A program made the translations under genes and the position numbers. Shown here piece after piece: positions 12,601 through 24,600 of a stretch of DNA of 64,000 nt. Within the stretch, counting starts at the first letter, position 1. Every line of letters starts with the position of its first letter. Source of the stretch: Xanthostigma xanthostigma. Taxonomy: Eukaryota; Arthropoda; Insecta; Raphidioptera; Raphidiidae. The stretch lies in the NCBI GenBank assembly GCA_963575645.1, contig OY754466.1, positions 9,154,001 to 9,218,000 of the forward strand, written 5' to 3'. The notes below the pieces were generated by a model. It was not told the DNA's origin and did not search any database. It worked only from the letters and a program-made list of their open reading frames with translations.

Positions 12601-15600
12601 CGGCGGTACCAGGTACCAATACCTTCGTATCGATGTTAGTACCTACATACCTTGTGTCTATATCGTGGGAACCCGGCGAACTCCGCTCATCGTTTTCTGG
12701 TTGTCCGGCTTGCAGAAATGTTTTCCATTGCGTCTATTTTTCGTCGAAATTTATCGAATACTTGTCGCGATTACCCGGCGTTGTCCGGGAATGACAACTT
12801 CCCCGATAGAATATCGTGACGCGATGTAGCAGAAGACCTTCTCAAATAGGGTTGCTAAATAGCAAGATTCTGATTTCGCGACCTTAGAATTATGTTGGTT
12901 GATACACTGAATGATTTTTAAGTTGACTCTTTTTTTAACTGCGTGTTGAAATCAAATAGACGAACAAATATTTCAAGTAACTTTTTTATCAAAACTCAAA
13001 AATGAAAGAGGAACGAGCTTTCATTAAGTTTTAATAAATTTTATCAAATTTTGAGGTCAGTCCTGGCGTTATGTTATGTCACTATGGAAATATGTTATGT
13101 CATTATCAAGGATTCACAGAAATTGTTCGAAGTTGTCCCCGTTTTGTTGGACACAAAGATGCGTGCGTCGTATAGCCATGCTCGTAGTAGTGATAAGGGC
13201 CTTCCGCGAATTATTTGGTATGCATTTCCGATTCGTGCTATCATTTCTTCGCGTGTGTTAACCGAGCTTTTGAATTAATTAAATAACATTTAAAAATTTT
13301 AATTGAACTTTGAACGGTCGTTTCTCTCTTATTTTAGAGTTTTGATAAAAATGTTACTTAAAATATTTGTTCGTCTAGTTAATTTCTACACGCTGTTAAA
13401 AAATAAGAATCAACTCAGCATAATCGCATTGCTGATTGCGCACTTCCGAATTTGTGCAGTGGGCCTCGGATGCCATGTCCTGGTTCCGGTGCCGGAACCT
13501 GGAGCGGCGCTATTTCCGGTCATGATATTAATTCAAAATTACACAAAATATAACTGAAAAGCGTTTCTCAGGCTCTCGTGAAGCACAAAAGTCGGTGTTG
13601 AAAAATTGTCTCGGTTAATGTGAATAAACTTATTTTCATTAATCACGCATTGATGTATGTAATAGGGGGTGGTTTAGTTTCTGTATCATAGACAATTCAA
13701 AACTAAAACATACAGTAATATAAACCTGGTCACAGAGACGGACTAGAAAGTTCAGTGCAAATTAAAATTTAAAATTTGCTTTACTAAAAGAATATATTAC
13801 CTAATGTACTAGCGGCCCGTCCCGGTTCATCCGGGTGCAAAATTGTTCTGGACATATATTGACCTTCACATCTACACAGCAGAACTATTAAAGTACATTT
13901 TCAAATAAATAAAATTGTCGACCAGTTTTTTTCAGACCATATATTGACAAAAAATAATATAAAAATATAATGATGAGTATTTGGAAAGAATTCCGTGGCA
14001 TATGGATCGAAAATTCACAGCACAATATTAGAAAGGTTAAAACATTTGTTTTAATTTTGTGACAATAATTTTATATTTAAAAGAAACTAATAATTTTAAA
14101 ACATTAACATTAACCAGTATCCACATTAAAAATATATTAAAAAAATAACAATTAACAAGTTGAGTGACACCATGTTCTCAATCCATCAACAGCAATATAC
14201 TGATAACATGTGACAGCATTTGAACACTCTGAAGATGATACAAAACGTATCGAAACGTTAGTATTAAATGCAAGTTTAAAAAAGTCTCAGTATTGCTTCA
14301 TTTTGGATCCTTATGCCACGGAATTCTTTCCAAATACTCATCATTAACTTCAATGGATCACAGTTACTCTATTTATTGAATAGAGTCAATCTTCATAAAA
14401 ATATAAATCAATATAAGAAAGGATGACGGTTCGATTCGGAATTGGATCTTCTTCAGAAATATCTAAAAAATATAAAAATTAATTAGTATTAGTTATTTAT
14501 TATCAATAGAATGCACGAATGATTGAGTTTGAATGAATCAAATTTATATTTTTATATTATTTTTTGTCAATATATGGTCTGAAAAAAAATTGGTCGACAA
14601 TTTTATTTATTTGAAGAGTTCTATTCAGACGTTAATCAAAGATCTGAATTAAAATTTAAAGTACATTGTTTCGATGTATCTCTAAAGATTTGGTCAGCGT
14701 CTGCCATGTACTTAAGCGTACGAAAACAGTTTTTTTTTACTATACACCGTCATAGTTCGGCCATTTTGTACAAAATATTTACAAATTATACATATACAGA
14801 AACTTCCCTCGTTTATTGCTCTTTCAATTAGTGACAAACCATATGAAAATCCGTTCGGTAGTTTTTGAGTTTATCGCGTTCAGACAGAGAGAGATTTTGT
14901 TCTCTTGTACCGTCGTCAGGTCGGAGATATAAAAATATTGTACAGACTACAGATATCAGAACTAGGTATTTGCGCAAAGTTCCGAGTCGGTGGGATAAGT
15001 GGAAGTAGGTCAAAATCGGATTGCAGTCTGTAACCAGGAGACCCAGCTCGAGCGTAGGGACGGACCGATATCTGTCGAATGAACCAATATGGCGTCAGCT
15101 ACTGGGTGACGCACACACGTTCATGGCTTATATGGGCATACTGTCTGTGAAGTTAAGGTCGCTGCACACAAGCGGGAAATGACGTCACTGCGGGCTCGCC
15201 TGATAGCACATAAGATAGGTTTTAAAATTAGAACAGGGGCTATTTTCCTTGCTAGGACCGCTGCTAGATATGGGCAAGAACCAATAAGGAAGCAGTATCT
15301 TGTCACGTGAGTGACTTGAACAAACGACCACAAACTAACACGGCGTCATTCTGCTCGGAGTCGGACAACGGACACGTTTTGCTCTGTGTTTATATTTGAA
15401 CTATCACAGCGCACGCACCAGATTTATTCACAAAACTAGCTTGAAAAGATGTCTCGTGCGAAGCGAGCACATAACAGCAATCATAGAAAACCAGCGCTAG
15501 AAATCTAGTAGGCAAATCTAGCAAGGAATCTAGCAGCGTTTCTAGCCTCGAAGTTTTCCCAGAAAACGGTCCATCTCGAAACACAGCAATCATAGCAAGC

Positions 15601-18600
15601 TAGTCTCGAAATAGGAAGTTATAGGTCTTCTGATGTGTGCACGTTTGAGCAGCCGGCCCTGCTGTTTTAAGGGTTGTATTAAGGTCGTATAGCGTGACGG
15701 TAACGGCAATTATCACATTAAACTGTGTCCGCGGTTCACTGAACATAGTCCGCCCCCTTAATAAAACCGCTGGGAATCTTCCTTGATTGGGACGATGGTA
15801 TCTAATAGGATGAAATTCCACTCTTGCTAAATAGGACTTGTGCAAACGACTTTTAAAAAATACTAGCGGTCGCCCCGTCGTCGAAATTCGACCGTAATTC
15901 ACTCCACACTTACTCCGCTAATTTTTAAAGTGTATGAACGTAAACAATGAATCATTTTTACACTGTATGAACGTAAACAATGAATCGTTTTTTACAGTGT
16001 ATGAATCGTGAACAACGAATGTTTTATTTTATTTAATGTATTTGTAAAACATATTATACATACATTTTATCTTTCGGCACTCCTTCTCCATATGAACTTT
16101 AGCTATTCCTAATCTCATACTCCTCCGTGCGCGCAGTCACCAGTGTGCTTAAAAAAGGGTACAAAGATTTTTCTTCACGCATTAAATATATAAAGATCCC
16201 CTAAAATTGCTGTTAAAGAGGTTGATCCGTTACAGTCCCAATCAAAAGTAAGTCGAATTCTAAATGGGAACTTTTCCATAATAAATTTTTACAAAAGGTT
16301 ATAAGTCGATGATACCAATAAATTATTGTCATAAAGGCATAAGTAAATAATTTTTTTAATAGTAATTAATTATTTCACTATTTTACTTAATGGACTAACT
16401 TTTGAATTTTTTGTACAAAGTTAGGTTAGAAAAAATAAATTTATGTAAATATCTGTATTTTACATATTTTTTGCAGTAAATAATTTAAAAAAAAAGCAAT
16501 TAGAAGTAATAAAAATCAAAATTAAATCATTAAAAAGTTGAAAATTCAGTTAAATTTGTTAAAATTGTCAAGAATAAAAGTCCATAATCGAAAAGTGCTA
16601 AGGTTTAATATTTTTTTTTATTGATTAAAAGTCTCCTAATTAAATTGGAAAAAATATTAAAATATGCGTAAGACATCGATGCTTTACATAGTTAGTTTTC
16701 GGAACTGCTGACATTATTTGGTTATTTGCAAAAAAATAAAATGTACCGTTTGCATGCTAGGTTGGCATATTTTCTATAAGACTACATGTAAAAGTTTTTT
16801 TTTTAATTTTTAACTTTATAAATCTCCTAATGATTTTAGATTTTTTACAGAAAATTTTGTCATAAAAAAATCTATTAAAAAAACTTTATTTCAGATTTTT
16901 TTTATTATATGGATTTCTCCTGAATCGATTTAACCTGTGTTAATTCGTACACATCGTGATTAAACATATATTGTGCACTTTCCCTCATTAAAACGAAGAA
17001 TGCTTCATCACAATGTGTGTGAATTAACACACTCAAATCGGTATCACACTCTTTTTTCTTCCCCGCGTATTTATATATAACTAGCCGGTACCCGCGGCTC
17101 CACGCGCGATTGAGATGAAACAATATTTTTTATTACTCATGCGGGAAAAGTGGTATCTTAACGCATGCTGTTACGGTTGAAAAGTAGCTATTTTCATTTG
17201 CGTGCGGAAACTTTATTTGTCGCACTGAAATTATTGTTTGCCGCGCGCAAATTCAAAGAAAAAAACAAAATAATAACGGTGTTAATGTCAACGAAACAAA
17301 CTGTCATTTGAAGCAGATTTGAGGTTAAAATTTTCGATTATGGACTTTTATTCTTGACAATTTTAACAATTTTAACTGAATTTTCAACTTTTTAATGATT
17401 TCATTTTAATTTTTATTACTTCTAATATCTTTTTTTAATTCGTAATAAAATTTTAATTTAATTTAATTCGTAATAAAAAATAGTATGTGCAACTCGTGCG
17501 GCATTGTCGATTGCCGCACTATAGTTGCACAATATACTATTATACAGCAGTAGTGGAGCCTTTGGCTCCACCCTACGAATATGTCATTTGGTGATTTTAT
17601 CGGATGTCAGCGTTAGTAGAAATTTTTGTCTTAGCAAAACGTGAAATAAAAAACTGTCGGTTCTTGAAGGATTTACTTTTTTTTATTGAATTAGGGCAGA
17701 GCATAGTGAGTAGTTCTTTTGACTGGCCGATGACACAGACTTAGGCAAAACCTCCCCAAGTGAAAGAAACGGTCTCGGCGGCACCTGCCCGTACTTGGTA
17801 CCAAGGCGCTCCGCCCCGCACACTGACGCAAGTCACCCACCTGACCGTATATTACGTATATATTGCGCCGGAAACTATATAGGAGTTTGAAAACTCTTAT
17901 TTGAGGTACAGTTCGGCATATTCAGCATTTCATAACAATAATTGCCGTAGAGATGGGGACATGAGAAACCAAGGGCGTAGATGGGGGGGTAAAGGATCCC
18001 CAGGATCATAATAATAAAAAAATAAAACTGATAATAATACGAATTTCTGCCTAAAAAAATAAAATTTAGAAACACTTCTTGAAAAAAAAATTGTAAAATT
18101 GGTTTGGAAATTGATATTTTGCTTGGCACCTTCCTTTGTGAGTATTCTTGTGTGATATTGTAAGCACTTATTAAGTTCTTACTTAAAAAAAATAAAACGC
18201 TTTCGTTGAATTAATAACAATTCGTAAGCTGATATTTTTTCAATAGAAATTAGAAATCAATTGAATTTTTTCCAAATAATAACAACATTTATTTTTCCAG
18301 CGTAGCTAACTGCTAAGTAAAAACTAATTTTGACAATATTACAAAAAAGAGAAAGAGAATTAATGTAACAAAGCTTGCTACATTATTAATAAAACTTAAA
18401 AAAATATTTTTTTTTTAAAAGAGGTTTTGCTCAACGTTACTGTAAAGGCCTACTTGATTTAAAAAAATCGAAAGTAAACTAAAAATAAGTTTCAGACCAA
18501 GCGGGCGGAATCCCAAAATATGAAATTCCAATTCGAAAATTTTTGGTCAATCTCACCTATTGTGAACTCAATCCGGGGACACACTGTATTTATTTACATT

Positions 18601-21600
18601 ATCGAAATCCCCATTTTTTCTCTGTAAATTCATCAAAATTTTTATAAGGTTACATAAGAAAATATTCGAGAAAAACATCAATTTATTAATTACATACACA
18701 GTATGTAGTTAATAATTATTATTTGAGTGTTTTTTTTTTAAATAAATGTTCATTTATATTTTTGTTGACATTAAAGATGTGTTAACGAAATTATTTTTAA
18801 ATTTAATTTTATGTTTTTCACGAAAAGTTAAATTTTGTGCACTGTAATGTAGGTACCTATTTGGAGATGTTAAAGTAAATTATTGCTGAAATCATTTTGT
18901 TACAAATTGTATGTCCGTATTAGCTCCAAAATAAGGAAAATTTCCTGTTTCTCTTTGTAACTAATATAGGTAAAGATATTTTATATTTCATTTTTGCGAT
19001 TTCTATATATAAATCGTGATTGAACAAAAGAATGTATCGCAAAGTAGGTATCAGATTATGATAATGACGAGAAATTAACAAATATGGTTACAGTTGGAGA
19101 CGGACTTGCAATTTTAGAGTCCTTAATCTGAGCGCAACATTAAATATATTACAGACGTTATTGTACCAAAACAGGCTCTGTTCCAACCTTTCTTCGAACG
19201 GTAATATGATCGCCACAGTTTTGCGCAGTAGCTAAAACGAAACCGTTTGTATCGGTTTTCAAGCTACTGCGCAAGACAGTGACGTTAATATTACAGTTAA
19301 CAGAGAGGTTGGAACAGAGCTACGATGTAGGTACCATAAACATTTGGCAATGACTGTCAGATACAGGGCCGGGTTAATCCTGTCCGGGCCCCTAGGCAAT
19401 GCAATCAAGTCTTTTCAAGTTGATGAAGGGATGTGAGTAACTTCCAGATGATCGGCTCCAGGCATCCTGTTACTTCAATGTCTTATGTAATATTGTAACA
19501 ACATGATTACTTTGACTAGATGCTGCAGCATCGCCTTACCTGACTCGTTAGCTTTATTGAAATGGTCTTAATGAATCGGTTATAGATAATTGATGATTCA
19601 GGTTTTTTGATGGGTCAGGAAAGAGAAATGAGACGTGACGTAGTTATTTTAAATTTTATCTTGTTAAATGCAATAAATTACAATAAACAACGAAAGAAAA
19701 TAATATTGTTGTTGGGAAATTTCATACAAATTTTCAAATAAAATTTTCATTCAAGAAAAGTTTTTTTTTCTTGGTCGATGCGGGGCCCCTAGGCACTTGC
19801 CTACTCTGCCTAATGATTAATCCGGCACTGGTCAGATAAAACAAAATAGACATCTTAGATTCGAGTAACTAAAAAAATACTAGTGTACAGGCCTTTGATT
19901 AACTACGGCAGCTGTAGACAAAATGTCAGGTAGAAATACCAATGTATGGCAACCTACAAGGCCGGAAACCAAGAAGGTTTGGAAAAACAATTAGACTTGC
20001 ATCCAGTCGACTCTTGATTATCCGAGAATTGAGAGTCATTTGTTTTAATTTTGCTGTACGAATTTTCGAGAAAAAAAACACTTTATGCTGACGCTTTTGT
20101 ATTTTGTTTTACGCAGAGATCATTTTCCGTTCTACAAGACAAACGACGATCGATGGAAGAACTCGGTTCGGCACAACTTATCGATTAATCCGCATTTTAG
20201 AAAGGGTAGCAAAGCAGTTCACGGAGCAGGACATTTGTGGACAATAGCTCAGCGCGATGACAGAAAACTATCGGCTTGGATACTGGTTAGCTTTTGTTAT
20301 ATTGTTTTTGTTTCTTTAACCATTTCAATTTTCAACCCGCTTCCCACGGAGTTCGGCTTGGCAAATGGCAAATATATTAAACCTGCTTGCCGACCCATAC
20401 GCTCATTCTTTCTGTTTACAATTACAAGTTGGACACAAGTAAAAAAAAGCGAATTTTTAGAGATTTTGGCTATAAAAGCCTTCACGAAACAAGTCAAATC
20501 TAGCGACAAAACCAGCCTCGTCTTTACATTGTCAGTCCTGAAAACGATCATTGTTCGTCAAAAGTTTAACGAGCATTTATAGCCTACAAGCTCTCGTCGT
20601 GGGACAGCGGCTTTACACGAGTGCTACAGCGATAATAAATCATAGATATATATGTTAATAGATAGCGGATGCCTATTCTTGAGCATTGTGCGGAATGGTT
20701 CCAATTAGAAGCCATACGGAAGCCATTTTGTACGTGGAAAACGCCGTAAAAAGCGCGCGGGATTCAAAAAGATTAAATGTTCTATAATATGATGTTAATG
20801 GAAAAACAAAAAAACTCACAGTAAACAGTGATAGTTCGCTCCAAAACCTATTTTTATACTGAAACGTTTCAAAAATTACAAAACTGAGCATAAATATAAT
20901 ATAAATGCTTAGAACAAATAATTTTATATTGTCAGATTGGCATCAATGCTTGTCAACTTTATGCCAAATTGACAATGAAAAATGTTCTAAGCTTTTACAT
21001 TATATTTATGCTCAATTTTGTAATTTTTGAAACGTTTCAGTATAAAAATAGGTTTCGGAGCGAAATATCACTGTTTACTGTGAGTTTTGTTATTTTTCTC
21101 AATAAAATCGTATTATAAAATAATTAATATTTTTGAATCTCGCGCGCTTTTTACGGCGTTTCCCACGTACAAAATGGCTTCTAAAAGGTACAGGAGGCGC
21201 TAGTGTATCCGCAATCTATTAAATATATATATCTATGTAATAAATAAGTAAATTTCTGTATTATCAATAGAAAAAGCAACGCATGCAACAGTTTATCGAT
21301 AAGTACGACGACCAGGTGAAGGCGATGGAAGAAGAATTGGAAGCGGCGACGGCCAGCATTTTGCCAGAGCTTGATCAGCAACAGTATATTGTACATGGCA
21401 CCGAACTCGTCGAAGCATCTAGCGTCAAGCAGGTGAGATTATAAAATAATTATTATGTAACCAAACCGCAAAACTGCCGAAGGTCGAATCTATGATAAAT
21501 ATTTATATCTGAAAGTAAGTATATGATTTCGACGAAATTTCCTTCCCGGTCGAAATGCTTCTTGTTTCATGTGCTAACGAATGTTTTATACAAATGTGTA

Positions 21601-24600
21601 GGCTTTCACGTTCCGAATCTTCGTGATTTTCTGGGCTTGTAGATCGTTGGACCACGGTCTATAAGCCCGGAAAGTAAGAAGATTTGGAACGAAATGTTTG
21701 TTTAAATATTATTGACATTGTCCTAGAAGACATCTTGATTTGCCTGTTGGCCTTTAAATTAAGCTGTCGTGTGTTCAAACCCCATCTCCATTCATGGATG
21801 TTTTGTTATGTCGTTTAATTTAATATGATGTAATTAGATAAATAGACGCCAATGACCTTGGTTGTCGAACTTCTATAATCTACGATAAATAAAGGGGAAT
21901 TATAAAACGGTCGAATAAAAAAAAATTGGTGACTGATGATGAGATACTGTTTTACTAACTTGAGATATTAAAATAATAGTTGGGTGACTAAATTACTAAG
22001 TGAGCGACTAAATTACTAAGTGAGTGACTAAATTACTAAGCGAGCGACTAGAATGCCTTCGGTAATTTTGAAGCAGATATCTTCTTTTGTTTTTACTTTT
22101 TATTTTTTTTTTTCACTTTGAGACTACAACTTAAAACTCACATTTTCATGAAGATTGAAAACCACCGCTTTTTTTGATAAAGGGGTATGCGAATTGTCTC
22201 GCAGTTAAACGCGATGGGGCAAAGGTGGCGTTTTAAAAAAAAAAATTGGTTGCCTGTAAAGTCGGTTTACGGACGATATTTTACGTGATAACGTATTCCG
22301 TAATACATAACCTAAATTTATATAATAATTATAATAATTCGAATCTATGATATTGCATCTTTCGCTTCAAATTTAGGTAAATTTTATTTATTAAATTACT
22401 CACCACCTATAAAAATAATTTTTTTATTAACTTTCTTTCTTTCGTATTTATTTAAGTCTCAAAGATTAACTGTCATACTATTTATAAAACAATTGTTTCA
22501 CTGTTTATATAAAATTCCAAAACCTACTTACAATATTTAAGTATTTTCATACGTCAAAAAATTGATTTTTATAATGATAAAATTTGTAAGAAAACGATTT
22601 TTTCGAGAGATGAGACCTAGCTAAAACGATTTTTTGCCCCCCAAAATCCCTTTTCAGTAAATTTCATCCAAATCGTTAGGGCCGTTTTCGAGAAAAGCAC
22701 GCACAGGGTCAGGCGGAACGTTACGAACGTTAGGAACGTTACACTTTTTCGTGCATGCAGCCGATGTTTTATCAATTTATAAAATTGGTGATTCATCAAT
22801 TTATAAGACGTTATCACGTCAATAATTCCGGGGTGAACGATAAACGGGTATGCGAATTGTAATTCCGGGGTGAACGATAAAGGGGTTTGCGAATTGTCTC
22901 GCAGTGAAACGGGAAGGGGCAAATGTGGAGTTTTTAAAAAAACAATTCCGGGGTGAACGATAACGGGGTATGCGAAGTAAATAGTTAATTGTTTGAATAG
23001 AACTGCGTTTTCTAAAAAGTGTATATTTAATTGACAGTCACTTAAATATATATTTTTTAGAAAACGCAGTTCTATTCAAAGAATTAACTATTAACAACTT
23101 AGTAATTTAGTCGCTCACTTAATAATTTAGTCACCCAACTATTATTTTCTCGTCACCCGCAGTCAGTCGCTCACTTAGTAATACAGTAACCCAAATTGAT
23201 TATTTTTGTCACCCAAAATTGTAATTTACAGTCACTCGTTTAAATACTACCCATAAATAAATAAGACAATGCCCTAAATATGATCTGTTTACGGCCCTGT
23301 CGATGTACATTTCAAATTTATGTAAGTAGACAGGTTAAGCAATGTTATATACATTGATGTCAAAAATCTCCATGAAGTCAGAGAAATATTAAACGATTTT
23401 GCCTATTGGCAACAAGTATCTACGATACTTGTTCAAAATCGAAATCGAGTGAAAAACGTATTTAATTGTTCGGAGTGTATTTATAATTTTTATTTCTTCC
23501 AGTCGAGAACGGGCCCTCATCGAATCAAAACGTTAGAACGATCGGCAGAAGAAATTCTAGGCGGCGTTAAACGAGAAGTGGAAGTCCAGTATTTGATACC
23601 CGTTGGAAACTCAATGGGTAAATAAATTTGACACAAAAATACTTTTCTGATAGAAAATTCACTTAAATGGATCCCAGCAGGGGCGGATGGGCTCAACTAT
23701 GCCGGCCCGCGAAAGTAAGGTTCCGATCCCGTCGTGAATACTACTTTTTAACCGACTTCAACAAAAAGGAGGAGGTTCTGTGTTCGTCTGTATATTTATT
23801 TATTTATTTTTTTATGTATGTTCACCGATTTCTCCGTCAATTATGGACCGATTTTCAAATTTTTTTTTTATTCGAAAGAGTGCACCTCAGAGGTGGTCCC
23901 ATCGGAACCAAGTCAGGATCTGATGGTGGAATCCGGAGAAATCGAGGGAAACTCTCAAATTTCAAAGAAACGCATAATGTTTTTTATGTATGTTCACCGA
24001 TTTTTAATGTTAGATTAACACTAAAAAGAGAAAAATAAAATATTTTTAACAAAAAAATTGAACCGACTTCACACTAAAAAGTAAAAAATAATTGCGTATT
24101 GAAATGTTTTGGAGTCGGTGTCAGCCAAAATGAAATCTATTCCGAGAACTACACCGACTCCAAAACATTTCAATACGCAATTATTTTTTACTTTTTAGTG
24201 TGAAGTCGGTTCAATTTTTTTGTTAAAAATATTTTTTATTTCATACAGTTTTTGCAGCCCTGTATAATACGCGCCACGAATCTAAAACATTCGGAAGTTA
24301 GATGCGATGCGGGCTTGCGCTTGTACAGTCTGTTGAAAAACTACAAACTCGCAACTCAACAAAACTAAAAATAACATAAACAACTCGACAATAGCGTACT
24401 CGACTGTACTTTAAAGCAGGAAAGCGACAAGCGAGCTCAAAATCCAGCATCGTTATATGTATATTTTGTACTCATAACAAAATTGCAAAAAGAAATTTTC
24501 TCGCAAGTTCCACTGTGATTTCTTGTATTAAAAACTAAATGATTTTGAGATGTGGAAGTCAGAAATCGGTTTCCATATCGATTTTGCTGATTCTGTTTTA

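Larger units (their letters stand above)
13898..14650. mobile_element. Penelope-like element carrying a nested fold-back
   Basis: The outer unit has the same ends as 7916-8228 and a motif at 14427-14456 (minus). An inner unit at about 13968-14398 has inverted ends around GGAAAGAATTCCGTGGCAT and its own motif at 14229-14257 (plus). A relative of the inner unit is at about 43160-43375. Confidence 0.5.
6826..20116 (+). other. 13.3 kb forkhead intron
   Basis: Outside the repeats listed, I see no gene in 8230-9017, 14651-15929 or 17530-19170. The stretch 15060-15600 is less AT-rich and has overlapping minus-strand frames with no recognisable domain. Helitron-like 3' ends (GCTAGT, inverted) occur at about 13809, 15864 and 17083. 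Confidence 0.45.

Noticed and set aside
12512..12829. Overlapping plus-strand frames as a small gene
   Set aside because: They cross a tRNA-like T-arm (box B on the minus strand) and have SINE read-through character; no domain is visible.
15121..15902. Cluster of minus-strand frames of 67-100 aa
   Set aside because: Slightly higher GC makes open frames likely by chance; the residues show no domain, and frames do not join through splice sites.
21950..22065. CRISPR-like array of 20-bp repeats
   Set aside because: Units abut directly with no unique spacers, and the DNA is eukaryotic with an inverse copy 1.1 kb away; it is a Foldback-type end.
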